Positions 1 through 7,622 are shown, counted from the first letter of the stretch. The stretch is DNA of 13,970 nt from Sedimenticola sp. (GCA_027041035.1 JALULB010000079.1:1-13970), one strand, 5' to 3'. Numbers and translations: made by a program. Notes: generated by a model from the letters alone, not told the origin.

Positions 1-40
1 GTTCATCTTCCGGCGGCGCAACTGCCGCCGGAAGATGAAC
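1..40. repeat. Perfect 17-bp inverted repeat with 6-nt loop at the window edge
   Basis: Bases 1-17 are the exact reverse complement of bases 24-40, with GCAACT (18-23) as loop. It falls inside the 3' end of flhF. No T-run follows, so it is not a standard intrinsic terminator. Because the left arm begins exactly at base 1, the repeat may continue beyond the window or may be a fold-back artefact at a contig end. Confidence 0.9.
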
Positions 41-99
41 TGTCGGATGACTATCTGGCAATGGCGTTTGCGGGAGCGGGAAATTATGCAAATGGCTGA
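1..99 (+). CDS. flhF: Flagellar biosynthesis GTPase FlhF, C-terminal end only (partial)
   Basis: Reading frame 1 is open from the window edge to a TGA at 97-99 and gives 32 residues ending in LAMAFAGAGNYANG. FlhF is the SRP-type GTPase that marks the flagellar pole and normally lies directly upstream of fleN/flhG. The assignment rests mainly on that position and on the overlap with the next gene; the tail also resembles the short Gly/Ala/Phe-rich ends of other FlhF proteins, but no GTPase motif is in view. The stop overlaps the fleN start region by 14 bp, which suggests translational coupling. Oddity: the first 40 bases, which encode the first 13 or so residues, are a perfect inverted repeat, so the first residues may not be trustworthy (see findings). 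Identity is inferred, not proven. Confidence 0.6.
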   Translation, partial: VHLPAAQLPPEDELSDDYLAMAFAGAGNYANG

Positions 100-970
100 A
101 GCGACGCAAGACCAGGCGGCTGGCCTGCGGCGCATGATGAACCATGAGCCGGTACGCGTGATCGCGGTCACCGGCGGCAAGGGCGGCGTCGGCAAGACCA
201 ACGTCGCGATCAATCTGGGCGTCAGCCTGGCCGAGGCCGGACGCGGCGTGATGCTGCTGGATGCCGATCTCGGCCTGGCGAACATCGATGTCGCCCTCGG
301 CCTGCATCCTGACTACAACCTGTCGCACGTATTGCGCGGCGAACGCAGCCTGGAAGAGATCATCGTCACCGGGCCGAAGGGCATCCAGGTCGTGCCCGGC
401 GCTTCCGGCATCAAGCAGATGGCGCGGCTGGATGCCTCCGAGCATGTCGGCCTGATACGCGCCTTCAGCGATCTCGGCAACCAGCTCGACACCCTGATCA
501 TCGATACCGCCGCCGGTATCAGCGACGACGTGGTCAGCTTCAGTCGCGCGGCGCAGGACATCCTCGTCGTGGTATGCGACGAGCCGGCGTCGATGACCGA
601 TGCCTATGCGTTGATCAAACTGCTTCACAAGGAATACGGCATCAGTCGTTTCCGTGTCCTGGCGAACATGGTCAGGACGGTTCAGGAGGGACGTGACCTG
701 TACAACAAGTTGTGCCGTGTCACCGATCGCTACCTGGACGTAATGCTTACCTATATCGGCGCGGTGCCTTTCGACGAGTCACTGCGCAAGGCGGTCAAGG
801 GACAAAAACCTGTGATCCAGGCGTTTCCCCGCAGCAAGTCCGCCCAGGCGTTTCGCGCCATCGCCCGCAAGATCGAGGACTGGCCACTGGCCACCGGAAA
901 CAGCGGGCAACTGCAATTCTTTGTCGAACGTCTGATTCAGTATTCAAGCCAACTCGGGGAGATAGTGTGA
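86..970 (+). CDS. fleN: Flagellar number regulator FleN (FlhG), MinD/ParA-type ATPase
   Basis: FleN/FlhG is a membrane-cycling MinD-like ATPase that limits flagellar number, in Pseudomonas by antagonising the master activator FleQ. The 294-residue product has a deviant Walker A GGKGGVGKT at residues 30-38 (signature K32, catalytic-loop K37), the switch segment LLDADLGLAN from about residue 57, and the second acidic strand LIIDTAAG. The C-terminal FFVERLIQ helix resembles the membrane-targeting end of the family. The start at 86 is chosen because GGGAG at 72-76 lies 9 nt upstream. An in-frame ATG at 35 would add 17 residues lying mostly over flhF, and an ATG at 92 is also possible. The gene overlaps flhF by 14 bp, and its stop shares one base with the fliA ATG, so coupled translation is likely. 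Confidence 0.95.
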   Translation: MQMAEATQDQAAGLRRMMNHEPVRVIAVTGGKGGVGKTNVAINLGVSLAEAGRGVMLLDADLGLANIDVALGLHPDYNLSHVLRGERSLEEIIVTGPKGIQVVPGASGIKQMARLDASEHVGLIRAFSDLGNQLDTLIIDTAAGISDDVVSFSRAAQDILVVVCDEPASMTDAYALIKLLHKEYGISRFRVLANMVRTVQEGRDLYNKLCRVTDRYLDVMLTYIGAVPFDESLRKAVKGQKPVIQAFPRSKSAQAFRAIARKIEDWPLATGNSGQLQFFVERLIQYSSQLGEIV

Positions 971-1722
971 TGAATGGTCTGGCTACCTACAATGCCGTCG
1001 CGGAACAGAGCTACGATGAGCTCGTCAATCAACATGCGGCGCTGGTGAAGCGTATCGCGTACCACCTGATGAGCCGGCTGCCGCCGAACGTGCAGGTAGA
1101 GGATCTGGTGCAGGCCGGCATGATCGGCCTGCTCGAAGCCAGCCGTAACTACGACCCGTCTCAGGGCGCGAGTTTCGAGACCTATGCCGGCATCCGTATC
1201 CGTGGATCGATGCTCGACGAGATCCGTCGCAGCGACTGGACGCCGCGCTCGGTGCATCGCAAGGCGCGCATGGTCGCCGAGGCGATACGCCAGATCGAGA
1301 ACACGGAAGGCCGCGACGCGCGCGACAGCGAGGTCGCCGAGGCGCTGGAGATGACGGTCGAGGAGTATCACGCGGTGTTGAAGGATTCCAACAGCGCACG
1401 CATCTTCAGCTTCGACGAGCTGTCCGCGCTCGGCGAGGTGGTGCCGGAAGGCGGCAACCGGCAGTCGCTCAGCGAGAACCCGATGGAGGGCTTGTATCGC
1501 AGCGATTTCCGCAAGGCGCTGACGAATGCCATCGCCGGCCTGCCGGATCGGGAACGCATGGTGATCGGCATGTACTACCAGGACGAGCTGAACCTGCGCG
1601 AGATCGGCCAGGTGCTCGGCGTCAGCGAATCGCGCGTCTGCCAGATCCACAGCCAGGCGGCATTGCGCTTGCGCGCGCGGCTGAAAGAGTGGCTGTCCGA
1701 TCGGGATGAAGCTAAGGAATAG
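970..1722 (+). CDS. fliA: RNA polymerase sigma-28 factor FliA for flagellar operons
   Basis: FliA directs RNA polymerase to late flagellar and chemotaxis promoters and is normally held inactive by the anti-sigma factor FlgM until the hook is complete. The 250-residue product has sigma region 2 at about residues 20-95 (VEDLVQAGMIGLLEA, FETYAGIRIRGSMLDEIR, DWTPRSVHRKAR), a short region 3 (about 95-145) and region 4 at about 185-245 (LREIGQVLGVSESRVCQIHS helix-turn-helix). Length is typical for the family. The ATG at 970 overlaps the fleN TGA (TGATG) and is preceded by GGGGAG about 8 nt upstream. The frame stays open upstream to 712, but that extension lies entirely inside fleN and is not likely translated. 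Confidence 0.96.
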   Translation: MNGLATYNAVAEQSYDELVNQHAALVKRIAYHLMSRLPPNVQVEDLVQAGMIGLLEASRNYDPSQGASFETYAGIRIRGSMLDEIRRSDWTPRSVHRKARMVAEAIRQIENTEGRDARDSEVAEALEMTVEEYHAVLKDSNSARIFSFDELSALGEVVPEGGNRQSLSENPMEGLYRSDFRKALTNAIAGLPDRERMVIGMYYQDELNLREIGQVLGVSESRVCQIHSQAALRLRARLKEWLSDRDEAKE

Positions 1723-1786
1723 CTCACGCCGGCCGACTGATACAAGCATAAGCGTAACTGTCCTGAACCAGAGAAACCGAACGAAC

Positions 1787-1792
1787 GGGAGG
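1787..1792 (+). promoter_or_regulatory. Shine-Dalgarno GGGAGG that selects a TTG start for cheY
   Basis: GGGAGG ends 5 nt before the TTG at 1798 but 17 nt before the first in-frame ATG at 1810. Normal spacing therefore favours TTG as the cheY initiation codon. Confidence 0.7.
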
Positions 1793-1797
1793 CACCC

Positions 1798-2184
1798 TTG
1801 GACAAAAACATGAAGATCCTCATCGTGGATGATTTTTCCACCATGCGCCGCATCATCAAGAATCTGCTGCGTGATCTGGGTTTCACCAACACCCACGAGG
1901 CCGACGATGGCAACACCGCGTTGCCGATGCTGCAATCGGGCAACTTCGATTTCCTGATCAGCGACTGGAACATGCCCGGCATGACCGGTATCGACCTGCT
2001 GCGCGCGGTGCGCGCCGATGCGAACCTGGCGGCCATGCCGGTGCTCCTGGTGACCGCCGAGTCCAAGCGCGAGCAGATCATCGAGGCGGTACAGGCCGGC
2101 GTCAACGGTTATGTGGTCAAGCCGTTCACCGCGGCAACGTTGGAAGAAAAGATCAACAAGATATTCTCCCGGGTCGCGGCCTGA
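1798..2184 (+). CDS. cheY: Chemotaxis response regulator CheY
   Basis: Single-domain receiver that, when phosphorylated by CheA, binds the flagellar motor switch protein FliM and changes rotation. The 128-residue product carries the full receiver set: acidic pair D11/D12, phospho-acceptor D56 (SDWNMPG), T86, Y105 and K108 (VVKPF). All are one residue short of the E. coli numbering. The TTG start gives an N-terminus M-D-K-N-M-K-I-L, like the N-K-N-M-K-I-L of Vibrio CheY; starting at the ATG at 1810 would match the shorter Pseudomonas form. A 75-bp gap separates it from fliA, the largest inside the operon, with no convincing promoter seen. cheZ starts 2 to 26 bp downstream. Confidence 0.95.
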   Translation: MDKNMKILIVDDFSTMRRIIKNLLRDLGFTNTHEADDGNTALPMLQSGNFDFLISDWNMPGMTGIDLLRAVRADANLAAMPVLLVTAESKREQIIEAVQAGVNGYVVKPFTAATLEEKINKIFSRVAA

Positions 2185-2196
2185 CCATGGCTGCTC

Positions 2197-2203
2197 AAGG
2201 GAG
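2197..2203 (+). promoter_or_regulatory. Shine-Dalgarno AAGGGAG favouring the second ATG of cheZ
   Basis: AAGGGAG lies 7 nt before the ATG at 2211. The earlier in-frame ATG at 2187 has no purine-rich Shine-Dalgarno sequence before it, only the end of cheY. Confidence 0.6.
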
Positions 2204-2210
2204 TGCCGAG

Positions 2211-2942
2211 ATGCTGCAAGGCAGCATCGATGAAAGACGCATCGACATGGCTCGGGAGCTGCTCGCCCTTCTGGAGGCCGGCCGGAACGAACAGGCCGAC
2301 GCGCAACTGACCCAGATGTGCGGCGAGATGGATGCCGCGCTGTTTCAGGAGGTCGGTCGCCTGACCCGCGAGTTGCACGAGGCGATGAACGGTTTTCTGC
2401 TCGACGACCGCGTCTCCGAGATTGCCCTGCACGAGATCCCCGATGCCGCCGAGCGACTGCGCTACGTGATCACGACCACCGAGCAGGCCGCGCACGCGAC
2501 CTTGAACGCGGTCGAGAAATCCCTGCCGCTGGCCGGCGAACTCAGCAGTGGCGCGGAGACCCTGGGGGAGGCCTGGGATCGGTTTCGCGAGCGGCGCATG
2601 ACGGTCAGCGACTTCAAGTCGATGAGCGAGGACATCAGCAGGTTTCTCGATCTGGCGCGCGGCCACTCCAAGGTGTTGCACGCGGAGCTTTCCGAGGTGT
2701 TGATGGCGCAGGGCTACCAGGACATCACCGGACAGATCATCAAGCGCGTCATCAAGCTGGTCGAGGATGTCGAAGGCCGGCTGGTGAACCTGGTGCGCAT
2801 CACCGGCAGCCGTTATCAGCAACACAAGGATCATGACGATCCAGCGATCCTCGAAGGGCCGGTCGTGCCGGGCATCAACCAGGGCAGTGTCGTCGAGGGT
2901 CAGGATGATGTCGATGATCTGCTTTCCAGCCTGGGTTTTTAG
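2211..2942 (+). CDS. cheZ: Protein phosphatase CheZ, CheY-P dephosphorylation
   Basis: CheZ ends the chemotaxis signal by stimulating dephosphorylation of CheY-P. The mostly helical 243-residue product has the catalytic motif YQDITGQIIKR, in which D171 and Q175 correspond to E. coli D143 and Q147. A flexible acidic/Gly linker leads to the C-terminal CheY-docking peptide DDVDDLLSSLGF (232-243), nearly the same as in E. coli. The start at 2211 is chosen for its Shine-Dalgarno; an ATG at 2187, 2 bp after the cheY stop, would add 8 residues. The TAG stop overlaps the AGGAG used by cheA. The adjacent cheY and cheA fit an operon encoding the kinase, regulator and phosphatase together. Confidence 0.94.
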   Translation: MLQGSIDERRIDMARELLALLEAGRNEQADAQLTQMCGEMDAALFQEVGRLTRELHEAMNGFLLDDRVSEIALHEIPDAAERLRYVITTTEQAAHATLNAVEKSLPLAGELSSGAETLGEAWDRFRERRMTVSDFKSMSEDISRFLDLARGHSKVLHAELSEVLMAQGYQDITGQIIKRVIKLVEDVEGRLVNLVRITGSRYQQHKDHDDPAILEGPVVPGINQGSVVEGQDDVDDLLSSLGF

Positions 2943-2951
2943 GAGCGGACT

Positions 2952-5042
2952 ATGAGTCTAGACGCGGATGACGAAATCCTTCAGGATTTCATTGTGGAAG
3001 CCAGCGAAATCCTTGAGCTGCTGTCGGAACAACTGGTCGACCTGGAACAGGCGCCGGATGACTTCGACCTGTTGAACGCGGTATTTCGCGGATTCCACAC
3101 CATCAAGGGCGGCGCCGGTTTTCTGAATATCGACAACCTCGTCGAGATCTGCCATCGCGCCGAGGATGTGTTCAACATCCTGCGCCAGGGGCAGCGTCCG
3201 GTCGACGCGCAACTGATGGATGTCGTGCTTGAAGTGCTCGACGTGCTGAATGCGATGTTCGATGACATCCGTGCGGCGGTCGACCCCGAGCCGGCCAGCC
3301 GCGAGCTGATCCAGCGTCTCGACGAACTCGCCGTGCCGGTTGGCGAAAGCGCCGAGCCGGAAACGCGGGCGCCGGCGCAAGCCGAAGCGCCGGCCGCGCC
3401 GGACCCGGAACCCGCCACGGCGGGCGACGAGGCGCTCGACGAATTGCTCGGCCAGGTGGCCGATGGCAAGGCCGAGCCGCTGGTCGGCGGGGACGACATC
3501 TCCGAGGAGGAGTTCGAGAGCCTGCTGGACGAGCTGCACGGCAAGGGCCGTTTCACGCCGGATGCCGTCAGCGCGCCGGCGGCCGACGCGCCACCGGAGA
3601 AGCCGCCCGCCGCGCCGGCCTCGGACGACATCAGCGAGGACGAGTTCGAATCGCTGCTCGACGAGATGCATGGCAAGGGCAAGCCTCCCGGCGTCGCGGC
3701 CACGGCCGCCGAGGCCGTCGCCGCGAGCACGCCCGCGGAAGCCGCGCCCGCCGCGCCGCTGGAGACGCCAGCGCCGGTTGTCGCCGAAACGCCGAAGGCC
3801 GCGCCGCCGCCCAAGCCGGCCGCGTCGGCAAAGACCCCGCCACGCGAGCCGAGCGCGCCAAGACCGAAGACGAGCGCCGCCGAGACCACGGTGCGCGTCG
3901 ATACCAAGCGCCTCGATGACATCATGAACATGGTCGGCGAGCTGGTGCTGGTACGCAACCGGCTGGCCACGTTGCGCGCCTCGGTCGAGGACGAAAAGGT
4001 ACTCAACGCCATCGCCAACCTGGATGTGGTCACCTCCGACCTGCAACTGTCGGTGATGAAGACACGCATGCAGCCGATCAAGAAGGTGTTCGGTCGTTTC
4101 CCGCGCGTGATCCGCGATCTGGCGCGCAGCCTGGACAAGGAAATCGATCTGGAGATGATCGGCGAGGACACCGATCTGGACAAGAACCTGGTCGAATCAC
4201 TCGCCGATCCGCTGGTGCACCTGGTGCGCAACGCGGTCGATCACGGCATCGAGAAGCCGGACGAGCGCGAGGCCGTCGGCAAGCCGCGCGTCGGCAAGGT
4301 GGTGTTGTCCGCCGCGCAGGAGGGCGACCATATCCTGTTGTCCATCCGCGACGACGGCAAGGGCATGGACCCGGACGTGTTACGCCGGAAGGCGGTCGAG
4401 AAGGGCATGATGGATGCCGAGAGCGCCGAGCGCCTGGACAACCGCGATTGCTATAACCTGATCTTTCAGCCGGGCTTCTCGACCAAGAGTGAGATCTCGG
4501 ATGTCTCCGGGCGGGGTGTCGGCATGGATGTGGTGAAGACCCGCATCAGCGAGTTGAACGGCACCGTCGAGATCGATTCGGAGAAGGGCAAGGGCAGCCT
4601 GATCGTGGTCAAGCTGCCGCTGACGCTGGCGATCCTGCCGACCCTGATGGTGGTGCTCGGCGATCAGCCGTTCGCGTTGCCGCTGGCCAGCGTGGTCGAA
4701 ATCTTCAATCTGCGTGACAGCCGCACGAATGTCGTCGACGGTCAATTGACGGTGCGCGTGCGCGATCGCGCCGTGCCGCTGTTCCACCTGCGCAAGTGGT
4801 TGATCAACGCCTACGACGCGGGCGATGGCGGCGGGCATGTCGTGGTGGTGAACATGAATGGCATGCAGATCGGCCTGGTCGTCGATACCCTGCTCGGCCA
4901 GGAAGAGGTCGTCATCAAGCCGTTGGGCGCGTCCTTGCAGAGTGTCGAAGGCATGGCCGGCGCGACCATCACCGGTGACGGCAAGATCGCGCTGATCCTC
5001 GACGTGCCGGGGTTGATGCGCCGTTATGCCAGCCGCTATTGA
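2952..5042 (+). CDS. cheA: Chemotaxis sensor histidine kinase CheA
   Basis: CheA autophosphorylates under receptor/CheW control and passes phosphate to CheY (and CheB where present). The 696-residue product has an N-terminal Hpt (P1) domain at about 1-105 with phospho-acceptor H49 (FRGFHTIKGG). A long Ala/Pro/Glu linker (about 125-312) carries two near-identical acidic motifs (181-200 and 225-244) instead of a recognisable compact P2 domain. P3 dimerisation helices follow at about 313-375, then the HATPase with N box HLVRNAVDHGIEKP (423-436), G1 DDGKGMD (467-473) and G2 GRGVGMD (520-526). The CheW-like P5 domain covers about 560-696. AGGAG at 2941-2945 gives 6-nt spacing to the ATG. No cheB follows: motC starts 26 bp downstream. 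Confidence 0.96.
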   Translation: MSLDADDEILQDFIVEASEILELLSEQLVDLEQAPDDFDLLNAVFRGFHTIKGGAGFLNIDNLVEICHRAEDVFNILRQGQRPVDAQLMDVVLEVLDVLNAMFDDIRAAVDPEPASRELIQRLDELAVPVGESAEPETRAPAQAEAPAAPDPEPATAGDEALDELLGQVADGKAEPLVGGDDISEEEFESLLDELHGKGRFTPDAVSAPAADAPPEKPPAAPASDDISEDEFESLLDEMHGKGKPPGVAATAAEAVAASTPAEAAPAAPLETPAPVVAETPKAAPPPKPAASAKTPPREPSAPRPKTSAAETTVRVDTKRLDDIMNMVGELVLVRNRLATLRASVEDEKVLNAIANLDVVTSDLQLSVMKTRMQPIKKVFGRFPRVIRDLARSLDKEIDLEMIGEDTDLDKNLVESLADPLVHLVRNAVDHGIEKPDEREAVGKPRVGKVVLSAAQEGDHILLSIRDDGKGMDPDVLRRKAVEKGMMDAESAERLDNRDCYNLIFQPGFSTKSEISDVSGRGVGMDVVKTRISELNGTVEIDSEKGKGSLIVVKLPLTLAILPTLMVVLGDQPFALPLASVVEIFNLRDSRTNVVDGQLTVRVRDRAVPLFHLRKWLINAYDAGDGGGHVVVVNMNGMQIGLVVDTLLGQEEVVIKPLGASLQSVEGMAGATITGDGKIALILDVPGLMRRYASRY
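3492..3551 (+). repeat. CheA linker motif, copy 1 (residues 181-200)
   Basis: Encodes a segment beginning DDISEEEFESLLDELHG. It matches copy 2 at 17 of 20 residues, against a low-complexity Ala/Pro background. This conservation suggests a short linear binding motif in the linker that replaces P2. Confidence 0.8.
3624..3683 (+). repeat. CheA linker motif, copy 2 (residues 225-244)
   Basis: Encodes a segment beginning DDISEDEFESLLDEMHG, the second copy of the acidic/amphipathic motif. A weaker third relative, DEALDELLGQVADGKAE, lies just upstream of copy 1 at about residues 159-175. Confidence 0.8.
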
Positions 5043-5068
5043 ATGTGCCGTGAACGCGGAGCAGCGGC

Positions 5069-5812
5069 ATGGATCTGTTGAGCATCATCGGCATCATCGT
5101 CGGTCTGCTGGCGATCATCGGTGGCAACGCGCTGGACGGCGGCCATATCGATGCGTTGCTAAACGGTCCGGCGATGGTCATCGTCTTCGGCGGCACGCTG
5201 GGAGCGATCCTGCTGCAGACGCCGCTGCCGGTGTTCGTGCATGCGATGCGTCAGGCCGGGCGGGTGTTCGTGACCCCTCGGCTGCCGCGGGAGGAATCCC
5301 TGAAGAAGCTCACCGATTGGGCGCAGAAAGCGCGCAGGGAAGGATTACTCGGGCTTGAGGCGGTCGCCAGCAAGCAGACCGATCCGTTCATCCGCAAGGG
5401 CATGGAACTGCTCGTCGACGGCGGCGAACCGGATGCCATCCGCGACATGCTGGAGGTCGAATTGGACAGTCAGGAACAGAACGATCTGATGGCCGCGCGC
5501 GTGTTCGAAAGCATGGGCGGCTACGCGCCGACGGTGGGCATCCTCGGCGCGGTGATGGGCCTGATCCATGTGATGCAGAATCTGGCGGACCCGGCGATGC
5601 TGGGAGCGGGCATCGCCACCGCGTTCGTCGCGACCATCTATGGCGTCGGCCTGGCCAACCTGTTCCTGCTGCCCTTCGCGAACAAGCTGAAGACCCTGGC
5701 GCAGGTGCGCTCGCGCTATCGTGAGATGGTCATCGAGGGCATCGTCGGCATCGCCGAGGGCGAGAATCCGCGCGCCATCGAGATCAAGCTGCGCGGCTTC
5801 CTGCACGGGTAA
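5069..5812 (+). CDS. motC: Flagellar stator protein MotC (MotA/PomA family)
   Basis: Inner-membrane half of the flagellar stator; with MotD it forms the ion channel that drives rotation by pushing on FliG. The 247-residue product has predicted membrane helices at about 3-20, 34-52, 149-170 and 180-203, and a cytoplasmic loop (about 55-145) with the charged segment KARREGLLGLE that corresponds to the FliG-contacting part of MotA. The conserved channel prolines appear as GGYAPTVGILG (P154) and LLPFANKLK (P202). It follows cheA after 26 bp, with GCGGAGC before the ATG, and is followed 6 bp later by its partner gene. Position and partner match Pseudomonas motCD. Whether protons or sodium are used cannot be decided here. 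Confidence 0.92.
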   Translation: MDLLSIIGIIVGLLAIIGGNALDGGHIDALLNGPAMVIVFGGTLGAILLQTPLPVFVHAMRQAGRVFVTPRLPREESLKKLTDWAQKARREGLLGLEAVASKQTDPFIRKGMELLVDGGEPDAIRDMLEVELDSQEQNDLMAARVFESMGGYAPTVGILGAVMGLIHVMQNLADPAMLGAGIATAFVATIYGVGLANLFLLPFANKLKTLAQVRSRYREMVIEGIVGIAEGENPRAIEIKLRGFLHG

Positions 5813-5818
5813 TCGGTC

Positions 5819-6655
5819 ATGGCGAGACGTCGCAGAAAACATCCCGAGCATGAAAACCTGGAACGCTGGTTGATCTCCTACGCGGATTTCATCACCCTGC
5901 TGTTCGCCTTCTTCGTCGTGATGTACGCGATATCCTCGGTCAACGAGGGCAAGTACCGGGTGTTGTCCGACACCCTGGTGGAGGCCTTCGACAACGGTGG
6001 GCGGAACGCGCCGATCGAGGTCGGCAGCGCGACATCGGCCGATCTGCTTGCCGACAAGGGCGGCGTCGATGCCGGCCTGGTGAACCTGGACGCGGCACTC
6101 ACGCATCCGGAACCCACCGCGCCATTGCGGACCAGCGATGCAGCGCGCCAGCCGGCGGCGGATGCGAATCCGGCCTATGACCTGCTACCGGGGATAGAGG
6201 AGAAGTTGCGCAAGGCGCTGGGTGGCTTCATCGACCGTGATCTGGTCGAGGTCGACAATCACGGCGACTGGGTCAGCGTGGACATGAAGAGCAAGATGCT
6301 GTTTCGCACCGGCAGCGCGGTATTGTCACTGGATGCGCTGGCGGTACTCGCGAAGATTGCCCGGATACTGGCGCCGGACAGCCACGAGATACAGGTCGAG
6401 GGCCACACCGACAACGTTCCCATCCGCACGCGACAGTACCCGTCCAACTGGGAATTGTCGGCGGCGCGCGCCGCCAGCGTGGTGCACTTTCTGGCCGGCA
6501 AGGGCGTCGAACCCCGGCGCATGGCGGCGGTGGGCTACGGCGAATACCGGCCGATCGCCGATAACGCCACGCTGGAAGGCCGACAGAAGAACCGGCGGGT
6601 GTCACTGATCATATTGGGCCATGGCGTCGATCCCTCGGCGCTGCAACAGCGATGA
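5819..6655 (+). CDS. motD: Flagellar stator protein MotD (MotB family, OmpA-like)
   Basis: Stator partner of MotC that anchors the complex to peptidoglycan. The 278-residue product has a basic N-terminus (ARRRRKH), one membrane helix at about 18-38 with the essential channel aspartate D23 in WLISYADFITLL, a periplasmic plug/linker region (about 40-120), and a C-terminal OmpA-like domain (about 151-268) with the peptidoglycan-binding residues of EGHTDNVPI (194-202), NWELSAARA (210-218) and QKNRRVSL (257-264). It starts 6 bp after motC with a poor Shine-Dalgarno, so coupling to motC is likely. Nineteen bases separate its stop from the ParA-like gene. Confidence 0.93.
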   Translation: MARRRRKHPEHENLERWLISYADFITLLFAFFVVMYAISSVNEGKYRVLSDTLVEAFDNGGRNAPIEVGSATSADLLADKGGVDAGLVNLDAALTHPEPTAPLRTSDAARQPAADANPAYDLLPGIEEKLRKALGGFIDRDLVEVDNHGDWVSVDMKSKMLFRTGSAVLSLDALAVLAKIARILAPDSHEIQVEGHTDNVPIRTRQYPSNWELSAARAASVVHFLAGKGVEPRRMAAVGYGEYRPIADNATLEGRQKNRRVSLIILGHGVDPSALQQR

Positions 6656-6674
6656 ACGGCGAGGTGGTCGGGGT

Positions 6675-7466
6675 ATGAATATCTGGGCGGTGGCGAATCA
6701 AAAGGGCGGCGTGGGCAAGACGACCACCACGGTCGCGCTCGGTGGCCTGCTGGCGGCCTGGGGGCTGCGCACCCTGTTGATCGACATCGATCCGCACGGC
6801 TCGATGACCAGCTATTTTCGTTACGACCCCGAGGCCACCGACGACAGCACTTACTCGCTGTTCGATGCCTCGGTGAAGCGCTATCCGCTCGATCCCCATC
6901 GACTCGTGCATCCGACCGGCACCGAGGGTCTGGACCTGATCCCGTCGGCGATGCCGCTGGCGGCGCTCGAACGCCAGTCGGGCACCCTGAAAGGCATGGG
7001 GCTGGTCTTGAAGCGCGCCCTGAGCGAGTTGCGCGACGACTACGACTACGTGCTGATCGACTGTCCCCCGGTGCTGGGTATCCTGTTGATCAACGCGCTG
7101 GCCGCCTGCCAGCATCTGATCGTGCCGGTGCAGACCGAATTCCTCGCGTTGAAAGGCCTGGAACGCATGGTGCGCACGCTGCGCATGGTCAACCGCTCGC
7201 GGCCCCGTCCATTGCCGCATACCATCGTGCCGACCTTCTTCGACAAGCGCACCAACGCCTCGCGTGAAAGCCTGCATGTATTACAGACCTCCTACACCGA
7301 CGAACTCTGGCCCGGCGTGATCCCGATGGACACGCGTCTGCGCGAAGCCGCCCGTGCCGGCCTGCCGCCAGGGGTGTACGATCCGCGTTCTCGTGGTGTT
7401 ACCGCATATGCTGAATTACTGGACTACCTGCGTACCGATACGCGGGCGCTGGCCGCGGGAGGCTGA
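6675..7466 (+). CDS. parC: ParA-family ATPase, probable chemotaxis-array positioning protein ParC
   Basis: A 263-residue P-loop ATPase with the deviant Walker A NQKGGVGKTT (residues 8-17, signature K10, K15), switch segment LIDIDPHGSMTSY and later strand VLIDCPPVLG. Its position after motD matches PA1462 of Pseudomonas and the Vibrio ParC system, in which ParC recruits chemotaxis arrays to the pole and to daughter cells through ParP. The start at 6675 follows GAGGTGG at 6661-6667 and leaves Walker A near the N-terminus as usual; the frame stays open back to 6621 inside motD. No parP or cheW follows, unlike the usual neighbourhood. The symbol is by context; it is not the topoisomerase IV subunit. 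Confidence 0.82.
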   Translation: MNIWAVANQKGGVGKTTTTVALGGLLAAWGLRTLLIDIDPHGSMTSYFRYDPEATDDSTYSLFDASVKRYPLDPHRLVHPTGTEGLDLIPSAMPLAALERQSGTLKGMGLVLKRALSELRDDYDYVLIDCPPVLGILLINALAACQHLIVPVQTEFLALKGLERMVRTLRMVNRSRPRPLPHTIVPTFFDKRTNASRESLHVLQTSYTDELWPGVIPMDTRLREAARAGLPPGVYDPRSRGVTAYAELLDYLRTDTRALAAGG

Positions 7467-7613
7467 TGGCGCGGGTTGTCATCCTTGCCGCCAGAACGTC
7501 GGATTTGGGCAGGTACGCCATGAGTGCTATTCTCGATGCATGCTCGACAGCGGCGCTGCGGCTGCGCATTCCCTACTGTCGCGGTAGATTACCCCTAAAC
7601 CCGACAGCCTCCT

Positions 7614-7622
7614 TGGTATAAT
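7614..7622 (+). promoter_or_regulatory. Extended -10 promoter element TGGTATAAT
   Basis: Perfect -10 hexamer TATAAT (7617-7622) with the extended-10 TG one base upstream. The region 17 bp further upstream has no good -35 (CTAAAC or similar). It follows the end of the chemotaxis operon and would start transcription at about 7628-7630, that is, at or just inside the ATG at 7626. Confidence 0.5.

Noticed and set aside
937..1935. A 332-codon open frame on the minus strand opposite fliA and cheY.
   Set aside because: Shadow of GC-rich coding on the plus strand; low-complexity His/Arg/Ala product with no family resemblance.
2981..4231. Long minus-strand frames (362 and 416 codons) and a plus-strand Arg-rich frame opposite or inside the cheA linker.
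   Set aside because: They arise from the Ala/Pro/Glu-rich GC-biased linker of cheA; Ser- or Arg-rich compositions are typical of shifted-frame shadows.
7467..7613. An intrinsic terminator at the end of the chemotaxis operon.
   Set aside because: GC-rich partial symmetries are present near 7548-7566, but there is no clean stem followed by a T-run.
7466..7621. A 51-codon frame starting at ATG 7466, overlapping the parC stop (TGATG) with GGGAGG just upstream.
   Set aside because: The Shine-Dalgarno spacing is only 3 nt, the product resembles nothing I know and has no signal or domain, and the frame ends inside the TATAAT element. It does not look like a cheW or parP remnant. Probably chance.
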